64,000 nt of DNA, taken from positions 496,001 through 560,000 of the forward strand of contig NZ_JADPJI010000008.1 of the NCBI RefSeq assembly GCF_023073355.1, read 5' to 3'. Positions 24,166-31,431 of this stretch are shown here, piece by piece (position 1 is the stretch's first letter; each line of letters begins with the position of its first letter). This DNA is from Bradyrhizobium sp. 199 (GTDB lineage Bacteria; Pseudomonadota; Alphaproteobacteria; Rhizobiales; Xanthobacteraceae). A model generated the notes under the pieces. The model saw nothing but the letters and a program-made list of their open reading frames with translations. It was not told where the DNA came from and did not search any database. The position numbers and the translations under genes were made by a program.

Positions 24166-24193
24166 TTGGATGGGACTTTCGCGCAAACGTTCC
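24166..24193 (-). promoter_or_regulatory. ECF-type promoter of the DUF4142-cupredoxin operon
   Basis: On the minus strand, GGAAC (24193-24189), 16 bases, then CATCCAA (24172-24166). It matches in sequence and spacing the element in front of the ECF sigma gene at 24942-24969, while the 16-bp spacers differ except for a shared T-rich start. GGAAC is the usual -35 core of ECF sigma factors. It leaves a leader of about 50 nt before the ATG at 24111. Confidence 0.75.
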
Positions 24194-24216
24194 CGAAAAA
24201 TTTCAGCCGACGCCAA

Positions 24217-24906
24217 TCAGCCGACGCCAAGGCGCGCGAGCACGGCCTCTGTCAGGCGCTCGCAGCGCTGCCCGGCGAACGGAAATGCATCCATCAGCAC
24301 CGGGCCGATCTTCTTCTCGACGTTCTCACGCAGCATTGTGCGGCCACGGTGCAGCCGCGTCTTCACGGTCTCGGGCTTGATACCGAGCAGCTCGGCCGTC
24401 TCCTCCATGCTCATCCCTTCCATCACCCGCGCGACGAAGACCATGCGGTAGACGTCGGGCAATTCATCGATCGCGTATTCGACGACGCGCTGGATCTCGC
24501 GTTGAGCCATGGATTTTTCCGGATCAGTTGCGGCGGACGAAAGGGGAAACTGGATAATCTGCGCTTCGAGCGTGGCCTCCGGCAGCGATCCCAGTTCGAC
24601 CTGCGGCCTTCGACCGCGTGCGCGTCCGAGCGCTTCGTTGATGGCAATGCGCGATAACCACGTCGACAGCGCCGACGCGCCAAGAAAGTCGTCGAGATGT
24701 GTGAATGCGCGGATATAGGTCTCCTGCACCACGTCCTCGGCCTCACTATCGCTGCGCAGGATACCGCGGGCAAGCCTGTAGAGCCTGCGGTTGTTGGCCT
24801 GCATGATCTCGCGCAATGCGGCTTCGTCCCGGCGCCGCGCACGGTCAATCAACTCGGCTTCCGATGTCCTGACGGCGGCGGACAGGCCGGCTGCGGTCCG
24901 TGGCAT
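24217..24906 (-). CDS. ECF-type RNA polymerase sigma factor
   Basis: A 229-residue extracytoplasmic-function sigma factor starting MPRTAAGLSAAVRTSEAELI. Region 2 covers residues about 35-100 (LARGILRSDSEAEDVVQETY then LSTWLSRIAINEALGRARG), and region 4 about 145-200 (LPDVYRMVFVARVMEGMSME, TVKTRLHRGRTMLRE). A short C-terminal tail FPFAGQRCERLTEAV follows. The frame opens at 25023 and offers an ATG at 24942, but that codon touches the -10 element of the gene's own promoter, so 24906 is the sensible start. No anti-sigma gene is adjacent. It very probably transcribes itself and the DUF4142 operon. Confidence 0.92.
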   Translation of the reverse strand: MPRTAAGLSAAVRTSEAELIDRARRRDEAALREIMQANNRRLYRLARGILRSDSEAEDVVQETYIRAFTHLDDFLGASALSTWLSRIAINEALGRARGRRPQVELGSLPEATLEAQIIQFPLSSAATDPEKSMAQREIQRVVEYAIDELPDVYRMVFVARVMEGMSMEETAELLGIKPETVKTRLHRGRTMLRENVEKKIGPVLMDAFPFAGQRCERLTEAVLARLGVG

Positions 24907-24941
24907 GGCGATTACCCGCTCGTTTCGTCTCACTTCGGACA

Positions 24942-24970
24942 TTGGATGCAGGTCCAGGGGAAAGGTTCCC
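24942..24970 (-). promoter_or_regulatory. Autoregulatory ECF-type promoter of the sigma gene
   Basis: On the minus strand, GGGAAC (24970-24965), 16 bases, CATCCAA (24948-24942), the same element as in front of the DUF4142 gene. It lies between the stop of the sulfurtransferase gene (24978) and the sigma gene, and predicts a transcript start near 24935, which rules out the upstream ATG at 24942. Confidence 0.75.
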
Positions 24971-24977
24971 AATTTTT

Positions 24978-25853
24978 CTACAACTCGTCCGTCTCGATCG
25001 GCAGCGCCGGATCCCTCGCCCATTCACCCATCGAGGCGTCGTAGAGCGTCAGCTTGTCGTAGCCGAGCTGCGTCAGCAGAAACAGGTCGATCGTCGCCGA
25101 GATGCCGCCGCCGCAATAACAGATCACATTCTTGTCGCGCGTGACGCCTGCCGCCGCGAATTGGGCTTCGGCATCGGCAAGGCTCGTCAGCGTCTTGTCG
25201 GCGTTGGCGAGGGCCGCAGCTGATACGTTGACGCTGCCGGGAACACGGCCAGGCCGGCCGTAGCGGCTCGGCTCGAGGCCGCGATGATACTGCGGACCGA
25301 GCGCGTTCACGATGATCGTCGAGGGATCGCCGATCCGCGCTTTCACGGCGGTCTTGTCGACGAAGAAGCCCGCGCGCGGCGCGGCCTTGAAGGTCGTCGC
25401 TGGATATCCCTTCGGTGCGCCTGTCTCGACCGGGCGCCCCTCGTCCTCCCATTTGTCGTAGCCGCCATCGAGCACATGCACATCGACGCCGAGCGAACGC
25501 AGCATCCACCAGAACCGCGTCGACCACATCATCGTGCCGATACTGTAGAGCACAATGATCTTGCCTGCGTCGAGGCCGTGGCGGCCGAAGGCCGCCTCGA
25601 GTTGGGCCACGCCGGGCATCATGAAGAATTGCTGCGCGGAGGCGTCGGAGAACTCGCCTTGCAGGTCGAGAAAATCGGCGCCCGGAATGTGGCCGGCTTC
25701 GAACGTCTTGTCACCCGGCACCGCGCGGTACGGCACGTCGCTGCCCGGCGGCACTGGCTCGTTGTAGGTCGTGCAGTCGTAGAGGCGCAGGTTGGGATCG
25801 CCGAGCATGGCGGCGAGCTGCTCGGTGGTGATGAGGGGCGTCGGTTGGGGCAT
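24978..25853 (-). CDS. sseA: 3-Mercaptopyruvate/thiosulfate sulfurtransferase (two-domain rhodanese)
   Basis: A 291-residue tandem rhodanese. The N-terminal domain (about 8-135) is catalytically silent, and the C-terminal domain (about 165-285) has the active loop in VICYCGGGISATIDLF, with the second Cys as sulfur carrier; the CGGGIS loop is closer to mercaptopyruvate enzymes (CGSGVT) than to thiosulfate ones (CRKGVT). The frame opens at 26069, but that part translates a palindromic repeat; the ATG at 25853 follows GGGAGAG. It is upstream of the ECF sigma gene but separated from it by that gene's promoter. Confidence 0.92.
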   Translation of the reverse strand: MPQPTPLITTEQLAAMLGDPNLRLYDCTTYNEPVPPGSDVPYRAVPGDKTFEAGHIPGADFLDLQGEFSDASAQQFFMMPGVAQLEAAFGRHGLDAGKIIVLYSIGTMMWSTRFWWMLRSLGVDVHVLDGGYDKWEDEGRPVETGAPKGYPATTFKAAPRAGFFVDKTAVKARIGDPSTIIVNALGPQYHRGLEPSRYGRPGRVPGSVNVSAAALANADKTLTSLADAEAQFAAAGVTRDKNVICYCGGGISATIDLFLLTQLGYDKLTLYDASMGEWARDPALPIETDEL

Positions 25854-25894
25854 CGGACTGCTCTCCCGTTCGAGGGAGTGTAGCTCTCTCCACT

Positions 25895-25973
25895 CGTCAT
25901 TGCGAGCGCAGCGAAGCATCCAGACTACCGCCGCGGAAAGACTCTGGATTGCTTCGCTGCGCTCGCAATGACG
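25895..25973. repeat. CATTGCGAGCGCAGCGAAG palindromic repeat, copy C1
   Basis: The arms CGTCATTGCGAGCGCAGCG and CGCTGCGCTCGCAATGACG are exact complements over 19 bp, and the inner GAAGCATCCAGA/TCTGGATTGCTTC also pair. Related, more diverged copies are at 50363-50478 and 61746-61827. It lies between the convergent-facing ends of the dihydroorotase and sulfurtransferase control regions. Confidence 0.9.
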
Positions 25974-25999
25974 AATGTGTGACAACACCGCGGCTACGG

Positions 26000-27334
26000 C
26001 TACTGCTTCAGCGTCTCCAGGAATCGTACCGGCTCGCCTTGCGCGGCCGTCACGAGTTCGCCCTGCCACATCACGCGGCGGCCGCGGATGAAGGTGCCGA
26101 CGGGCCAGCCTGTCACTCGGACGCCATCATAGGGAGTCCAGCCGGCCTTGGATGCCACCCATTTGTTGGTGATGGTCTCGCTGCGCTTGAGATCAACGAC
26201 GGTGAAGTCGGCGTCGTAGCCGGCGGCGATGCGGCCCTTGCAGGCCATGTTGTAGAGGCGCGCGGGGCCGGCGCTGGTGAGGTCGACGAAGCGCGCTAGG
26301 GAGAGCCGACCCGCGTTGACGTGATCGAGCATCAGCGGCACCAGCGTCTGCACGCCGGTCATACCGGAGGGCGAAGCCGGATAGGTCTTCTGCTTCTCCT
26401 CCAGCGTATGCGGGGCATGGTCGGAGCCGAGCACGTCGATGATGCCCTGCTCGATGCCGCGCCAGATGCCGGCGCGATGATCGGCTCCGCGCACCGGCGG
26501 GTTCATCTGCGCCAGCGTGCCGAGCCGCTCATAGCATTCGGGCGCGACCAGCGTCAGATGATGCGGCGTCGCTTCGCAGGAGGCGACGTCCTTGTGGTCG
26601 CGCAGGAACTCAATCTCTTCCTTGGTGGAGATGTGCAGCACGTGGATACGCTTGCCCGTCTCGTGCGCGAGCTTGACGAGCCGCTGCGTCGCCATCAGCG
26701 CCGCGGTCTCGTCGCGCCATACTGGATGCGAGCGCGGATCGCCCTCGATGCGCAGCGATTTGCGATCGTTGAGACGGTACTCGTCCTCGGCATGGAACGC
26801 GGCGCGGCGGCGAATCACCTGGAAGATGCGGCGCAGGCTCTCGTCGTCCTCAACCAGCAGCGCGCCGGTCGAGGAACCGATGAACACTTTGACACCCGCA
26901 CAGCCCGGCGCGCGCTCGAGCACCGGCAAATCCTGCACGTTCTCGCGGGTGCCGCCGATGAAGAAGGCGAAATCGCAATGCATGCGGTGATGGGCACGCT
27001 TCACCTTGTCGGTGAATGTGGCTTCCGTCACGGTCAAGGGAGACGTGTTGGGCATCTCGAACACGGCGGTGACGCCGCCCATCACGGCGCTGCGCGAGCC
27101 GGTCTCGAGGTCTTCCTTCTGCTCCAGTCCGGGCTCGCGGAAATGCACCTGCGTGTCCATGACGCCAGGCAGGATGTGCAGGCCCTTGCAATCGATCACC
27201 TCCGCGGCCGAGCCCTGCGACAGCGGGTCCAGTTCGGCGATCCGGCCGCCCGTGATGCCGACATCGCGAACACCCTCGCCGTCCTGATTGACAACAATGC
27301 CGCCTTTGAGGATCACGTCGAAACGCTGGGTCAT
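26000..27334 (-). CDS. pyrC: Dihydroorotase-like cyclic amidohydrolase
   Basis: A 444-residue amidohydrolase of the dihydroorotase family, which closes carbamoyl-aspartate to dihydroorotate in pyrimidine synthesis. Visible metal-site candidates are His64, carboxylated Lys149 (GVKVFIGSSTG), His181 (FHAEDE), His234 (HVLHIS) and Asp305 (GSDHAPH). The usual D-x-H-x-H motif reads Asp60-Thr-Gln62-Val-His64, so the first histidine is replaced by Gln. I recall the same replacement in a recognisable alphaproteobacterial subgroup, so it is probably natural. It is divergent from ygfZ, with no pyrB nearby; a related amidase role is possible. Confidence 0.85.
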   Translation of the reverse strand: MTQRFDVILKGGIVVNQDGEGVRDVGITGGRIAELDPLSQGSAAEVIDCKGLHILPGVMDTQVHFREPGLEQKEDLETGSRSAVMGGVTAVFEMPNTSPLTVTEATFTDKVKRAHHRMHCDFAFFIGGTRENVQDLPVLERAPGCAGVKVFIGSSTGALLVEDDESLRRIFQVIRRRAAFHAEDEYRLNDRKSLRIEGDPRSHPVWRDETAALMATQRLVKLAHETGKRIHVLHISTKEEIEFLRDHKDVASCEATPHHLTLVAPECYERLGTLAQMNPPVRGADHRAGIWRGIEQGIIDVLGSDHAPHTLEEKQKTYPASPSGMTGVQTLVPLMLDHVNAGRLSLARFVDLTSAGPARLYNMACKGRIAAGYDADFTVVDLKRSETITNKWVASKAGWTPYDGVRVTGWPVGTFIRGRRVMWQGELVTAAQGEPVRFLETLKQ

Positions 27335-27435
27335 GGCTGAAGGCCCCTCTCATCCCCAAGCGCAGGGCTCAAGGTCTTGTCGTTTATGCCTCGCGGGCTT
27401 ACGTTCCGGAGCAACATGTCGCAAGAGATTTTCGT

Positions 27436-28317
27436 ATGAAATCAGCGTTTCTTCCCGACCGGGGCGTGGTCAAGGTCGCGGGCGAGGATGCGCGCAACTT
27501 CCTCAACGGCCTGGTCACGACCGACGTCGACAGGCTGAAACCGGGCCTGGGCCGATTCGGTGCGCTGCTGACCCCGCAAGGCAAGATCATCGTCGATTTC
27601 CTGATCACCGAGGTGCCTAAAGGTGATGGCGGCGGGTTTCTGATCGACTGCCCGAAACCGCTGGCAGATAGCCTCGCCACCAAGCTGAAATTCTACAAGC
27701 TGCGCGCCAAGGTCACGGTGGAAAACCTATCCGGCGATCTCGGCGTGCTTGCCGCCTGGGACGGCCAGCCCGCGGCTCAGCCGGACCTCGCCTTCACCGA
27801 CCCGCGCAATGAAGGCCTCGGCATTCGCATCCTGATCCCTGAAGATCTCAAGCAGAAGCTGTCCGATCTCATCGAGGCCGAGTTGGTCGATGCGACCGAA
27901 TACGAGGCGCACCGCATCGCGCTCGGCGTGCCACGCGGGGGGCTCGATTTCATGTACAGCGACGCGTTCCCGCACGAGACCAACATGGACCGCCTTGCCG
28001 GCGTCGATTTCGACAAGGGCTGCTATGTCGGCCAGGAGGTCGTCTCGCGGATGCAGCATCGCGGCACCGCGCGTACCCGGAGCGTCAAGGTGCTGCTCGA
28101 CGGCCCCTCGCCCGAAGCCGGCGCGACCATTCTCGCCGGCGACAAGCCGGTCGGCACCATCGGTTCAACCTCCGGCGGCAAGGGCATTGCGCTGGTGCGC
28201 ATCGACCGTGTCGCAGAGGCGCTCGATGCCGGCCAGCCGCTTACTGCCGGCGGACTGGCCTTGACGCTCGCCGAGCCAGACGTCGTCCGCATTCCAGCCA
28301 AGCCCCCCGCCGCATGA
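27436..28317 (+). CDS. ygfZ: Folate-binding Fe-S maturation protein YgfZ
   Basis: A 293-residue YgfZ/IBA57-type protein, which uses folate to help assemble or repair Fe-S clusters in certain enzymes. The family signature KGCYVGQEVVSRMQHRG is at about residues 194-210, with the redox-active Cys. The N-terminal half resembles the GcvT fold (VKVAGEDARNFLNGLVTTDV). Its last 4 bp overlap the start of tag (ATGA), and the tag and HD genes are likewise overlapped, so the three form a tight translational unit. Confidence 0.95.
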   Translation: MKSAFLPDRGVVKVAGEDARNFLNGLVTTDVDRLKPGLGRFGALLTPQGKIIVDFLITEVPKGDGGGFLIDCPKPLADSLATKLKFYKLRAKVTVENLSGDLGVLAAWDGQPAAQPDLAFTDPRNEGLGIRILIPEDLKQKLSDLIEAELVDATEYEAHRIALGVPRGGLDFMYSDAFPHETNMDRLAGVDFDKGCYVGQEVVSRMQHRGTARTRSVKVLLDGPSPEAGATILAGDKPVGTIGSTSGGKGIALVRIDRVAEALDAGQPLTAGGLALTLAEPDVVRIPAKPPAA

Positions 28318-28940
28318 GCCGCGCTCCCCGCCTGCATCCCGATGGAAAGACCCGCTGCCCCTGGCCGGGTGAAGATCCGCTCTACGTTACCTATCACGAC
28401 ACCGAATGGGGCGTGCCGGAATATGACGACCGCGCGCTGTACGAAAAACTGATCCTCGACGGCTTTCAGGCCGGGCTGTCCTGGATCACGATTTTGCGCA
28501 AGCGCGACAATTTCCGCAAAGCCTTCGACGATTTCCAGCCGGAGAAGATCGCGCGCTACAACGACAAGAAGGTTCATGCGCTGATGAACGATGCCGGCAT
28601 CGTGCGCAACAAGGCCAAGATCGACGGCGCGATAGCGAGCGCGAAGTCCTATCTCGACATCATGGAGAAGGGGCCGGGCTTCTCGAAGCTGCTGTGGGAC
28701 TTCATGGACGGACGACCCAAGATCAACCAGTTCAAGACCACCGCGAGCGTGCCGGCCTCGACACCCCTGTCGATGCAGATCTCGAAGGAGCTGTCCTCGC
28801 GCGGCTTCAAATTCGTCGGCCCGACCATCGTCTATGCCTTCATGGAGGCGACCGGCATGGTCAACGACCACCTCGTCGACTGCCATTGTCACGCGATCTG
28901 CGGCAAGACGCAGCGCAAGCCGCGCCTCAAGGCAAAATGA
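28314..28940 (+). CDS. tag: DNA-3-methyladenine glycosylase I
   Basis: A 208-residue Tag protein, which cuts 3-methyladenine from alkylated DNA. The family blocks RCPWPGEDPLYVTYHDTEWG, QAGLSWITILRKRDNFR, GFKFVGPTIVYAFMEATG and VNDHLVDCHCH with zinc-binding Cys/His residues are all present. The position of the conserved recognition glutamate (E. coli Glu38, in LEGxQAGLSW) is Asp49 here (LDGFQAGLSW), a conservative change. It overlaps ygfZ upstream and the HD gene downstream by 4 bp each. Confidence 0.95.
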   Translation: MSRAPRLHPDGKTRCPWPGEDPLYVTYHDTEWGVPEYDDRALYEKLILDGFQAGLSWITILRKRDNFRKAFDDFQPEKIARYNDKKVHALMNDAGIVRNKAKIDGAIASAKSYLDIMEKGPGFSKLLWDFMDGRPKINQFKTTASVPASTPLSMQISKELSSRGFKFVGPTIVYAFMEATGMVNDHLVDCHCHAICGKTQRKPRLKAK

Positions 28941-29551
28941 CCGCGAAGAAGACCGCGGGCGTTGCGCAGTCCCGCGCCTGGCAGCGCATGCTGTCGGGCC
29001 GGCGGCTCGACCTGCTCGATCCCTCGCCGCTCGACGTCGAGATCGCCGACATCGCGCACGGCCTCGCGCGAGTCGCGCGCTGGAACGGACAGACCACCGG
29101 CGCGCATATCTTCTCGGTCGCGCAGCATACGCTGCTGGTGGAGACCGTGCTGCGGCACGAGATGCCGCGCGTCGATCGGCGCATGCGGCTGGCCGCGCTG
29201 CTGCACGATGCGCCCGAATATGTGATCGGCGACATGATCTCGCCGTTCAAGGCCGTGCTCGACGGCCATTACAAGGCGGTCGAGAAGCGCCTGCTCGGCG
29301 CCATCCACATCCGCTTCGGCTTGCCGCCGGAGCTGCCCGAGGAGATCACGCTGGCCATCAAGGCCGCCGATCGCGGCGCGGCCTATCTGGAGGCGACCGC
29401 GCTCGCCGGCTTCGGGGAGGCCGAGGCGAAGCGCCTGTTCGGCAAGGATCCCGGCCTCTCCGACAGCGTCCAGCGCGACTACCTGACGCCCTGGACCGCG
29501 GCACGGGCCGAGAAGCAGTTTTTGGAACGGTTTGGCGCGGTGTTCGCGTAG
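28937..29551 (+). CDS. HD-domain hydrolase (YfbR-like)
   Basis: A 204-residue metal-dependent phosphohydrolase. The HD signature appears as AQHTLLVE, LLHDAPEYVIGDM (His-Asp pair) and a later Asp in IKAADRGAAYLEA. Members near E. coli YfbR dephosphorylate deoxynucleoside 5'-monophosphates, and the same activity is plausible here. The frame is open through the upstream tag gene, but ATG 28937 overlaps the tag stop codon (ATGA) and is the expected coupled start. It may serve nucleotide-pool cleaning alongside the repair enzyme Tag, which is inference from gene order. Confidence 0.88.
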   Translation: MTAKKTAGVAQSRAWQRMLSGRRLDLLDPSPLDVEIADIAHGLARVARWNGQTTGAHIFSVAQHTLLVETVLRHEMPRVDRRMRLAALLHDAPEYVIGDMISPFKAVLDGHYKAVEKRLLGAIHIRFGLPPELPEEITLAIKAADRGAAYLEATALAGFGEAEAKRLFGKDPGLSDSVQRDYLTPWTAARAEKQFLERFGAVFA

Positions 29552-29582
29552 GTCTCGTAGGTGAGCAAAGGCGCTCTTGCGC

Positions 29583-29627
29583 CGTGCCCACCATCTTCTC
29601 GCGTTTGCGGCAAAAGTGGTGGGCACG
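29583..29627. repeat. Inverted repeat between HD and phosphatase genes
   Basis: CGTGCCCACCA at 29583-29593 pairs exactly with TGGTGGGCACG at 29617-29627. The element continues in GCTTCGCTTTGCCC, giving a larger interspersed palindrome. It may work as a transcript end for the ygfZ-tag-HD unit, but there is no U-tract. Confidence 0.6.
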
Positions 29628-29682
29628 CTTCGCTTTGCCCGCCCTACGGCACCGGCTATAATCGCCGCCAAAAAGGTCCGCC

Positions 29683-30189
29683 ATGATCCACGTCTGTTCC
29701 CTCGCCGCGCTTCCCGAAACCGTCCGCCTCACCGGGGCCAGCCACGTGCTGACGGTCATGGCAAATGTCGAGCAAGTGGCAAGGCCGGTGTCCGTGCTGC
29801 CCGCCAATCATCTCAAAGTGTCGATGGACGACATCACCGAGGAGCTGGACGGTTTCGTCGCGCCGTCCGAGACGCATATCGATCAGGTGCTGAATTTCGT
29901 ACGCGGCTGGGACCGCAGCGCACCGCTGGTGGTCCATTGCTATGCCGGCATCAGCCGCTCCACCGCGAGTGCGTTCGCGGCTGTCTGCGCGCTCAATCCA
30001 AACCGCGACGAACTCGACATCGCCAGGAAGATCCGCGCGGCCTCGCCGATCGCCTCCCCGAACCGGCGCATCGTCGGCCTTGCCGACCGCGCGCTCGGAC
30101 GCAACGGCCGCATGCTGCGCGCGCTGGACGAGATCGGCCCGGGCGCGATGATGGCCGAGGGCCGCCCCTTCGCGATCGAGCTCGAATGA
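29683..30189 (+). CDS. Tyrosine/dual-specificity protein phosphatase-like protein
   Basis: A 168-residue protein with the phosphatase signature Cys-x5-Arg in VVHCYAGISRSTAS (Cys86, Arg92). The general acid Asp expected about 30 residues upstream could be one of those in MDDITEELDG (about 48-56). The compact size suggests a stand-alone cytoplasmic phosphatase acting on phosphotyrosine or an inositol/sugar phosphate. It precedes a repeat-filled spacer and the NadQ-type gene. Substrate unknown. Confidence 0.85.
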   Translation: MIHVCSLAALPETVRLTGASHVLTVMANVEQVARPVSVLPANHLKVSMDDITEELDGFVAPSETHIDQVLNFVRGWDRSAPLVVHCYAGISRSTASAFAAVCALNPNRDELDIARKIRAASPIASPNRRIVGLADRALGRNGRMLRALDEIGPGAMMAEGRPFAIELE

Positions 30190-30202
30190 GGCGAGAGTCG
30201 AA

Positions 30203-30346
30203 TAGCAGCCCCGAAGGGACTGCGCCCCCTCTCCCGCTTGCGGGAGAGGGTTGGGGAGAGGGTGCTTCCGCATCGGGGAAGTCCCGGCGTGGAGAGAACC
30301 CTCACCCGGCGCTACGCGCCGACCTCTCCCGCAAGCAGGAGAGGTT
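30203..30346. repeat. REP-type palindrome pair
   Basis: Two hairpins: CCCTCTCCCGC-TT-GCGGGAGAGGG at 30227-30250 and CCTCTCCCGCAAGCAGGAGAGG near 30323-30344. Between them sit GGGGAGAGGGTG and ACCCTCACCC arms that can also pair. The pair closes 73 bp before the NadQ-type start codon, taking up nearly all the upstream spacer. Confidence 0.85.
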
Positions 30347-30418
30347 GCAGCGAGCCCGGGGAGAGGCCGGTTCAATCTATTGGCAGGTCCTTCGCGCAAC
30401 AGCTGCGATCGTCACCGC

Positions 30419-31387
30419 ATGAGCCAGACGCTCCTGACGCCGATCGAGATCGGGCTGACCGCGGCGATCGTCGCGATCGCGGACCACGAGCCGCTGATCC
30501 TGACCGCGCGCGGCAGTGACGGGCTTGCCGGCCTGCCGTTCGGCCCGTTCGACGCGCTCGCGCACCGCACCTTCGAGATCGGCCTGCGCGCCTGGGTCGA
30601 GGAACAGGCGGGCTTGCGGCTCGGCTATGTCGAGCAGCTCTACACCTTTGGCGATCGCGGCCGGCATGCCGAGGCCGGCGATACCGAGGCGCATATGGTG
30701 TCGATCGGTTATCTCGCACTGACACGCGCGGTGGACGGCGAGCTTGCAGCAAACGCGGCGAGCTTCGCGCCATGGTATCGCTTCTTCCCCTGGGAGGACT
30801 GGCGCGAGGAGCCGCCCGCGATCATCGCCCGCGACATCGTCCCCGCGCTGACCGTGTGGGCCGCGGAGGAGAGGCCGGAGACGGTTCGCGCGTTGCCGCG
30901 TAGGGATCGCGTGCGATTCTACTTTGGCCTGGACGGAGCGGCCTGGGACGAGGAGCGCGTGCTCGACCGCTACGAGCTGCTGTACGAGGCCGGGCTGGTC
31001 GAGGAAGCGCGGCGCGACGGCCGCCCTGCGGCATTAGCGCGCAAGACGCTTCCCCCGCTCGGCACCTCGATGCGGTTCGACCACCGCCGGATTCTCGCCA
31101 CGGCGATCGCGCGGCTGCGTGCAAAACTGAAGTATCGTCCTGTGGTCTTTGAACTTTTGCCGCCTGAATTCACACTTACCGAACTGCAGCATACGGTCGA
31201 GGCGATTTCCGGCCGGCACCTGCACAAGCAGAATTTCCGCCGCCTGGTCGAAATGGAAGCCCTGGTCGAACCGACCGGGGTGATGTCGACACAGACGGGC
31301 GGGCGGCCGGCGGCGCTCTACCGCTTCCGCCGCGACGTGCTCCAGGAGCGGCCCGCACCAGGCTTGCGCGTCCGCCCCCGGCGCTAG
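30419..31387 (+). CDS. nadQ: NadQ-type NAD biosynthesis regulator (Nudix-like plus winged helix)
   Basis: A 322-residue regulator with a degenerate Nudix-like domain (about 1-210; no intact Nudix box) and a C-terminal winged-helix domain of the NrtR kind (from about FELLPPEFTLTELQHTVEAI to KQNFRRLVEMEALVEPTG, residues 240-300). This architecture is that of the alphaproteobacterial NAD regulator (COG4111/NadQ), a repressor of the de novo pathway. The nadABC operon lies at 44995-48610, with two matching palindromes in its promoter. The frame opens earlier at 30251, but that part is repeat DNA; the ATG at 30419 is preferred. No clear ribosome-binding site precedes it. Confidence 0.82.
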   Translation: MSQTLLTPIEIGLTAAIVAIADHEPLILTARGSDGLAGLPFGPFDALAHRTFEIGLRAWVEEQAGLRLGYVEQLYTFGDRGRHAEAGDTEAHMVSIGYLALTRAVDGELAANAASFAPWYRFFPWEDWREEPPAIIARDIVPALTVWAAEERPETVRALPRRDRVRFYFGLDGAAWDEERVLDRYELLYEAGLVEEARRDGRPAALARKTLPPLGTSMRFDHRRILATAIARLRAKLKYRPVVFELLPPEFTLTELQHTVEAISGRHLHKQNFRRLVEMEALVEPTGVMSTQTGGRPAALYRFRRDVLQERPAPGLRVRPRR

Positions 31388-31431
31388 ACAAGGATTTCGT
31401 GATCGGCCCCCGTCGATCGCCTGGAGGCTAC

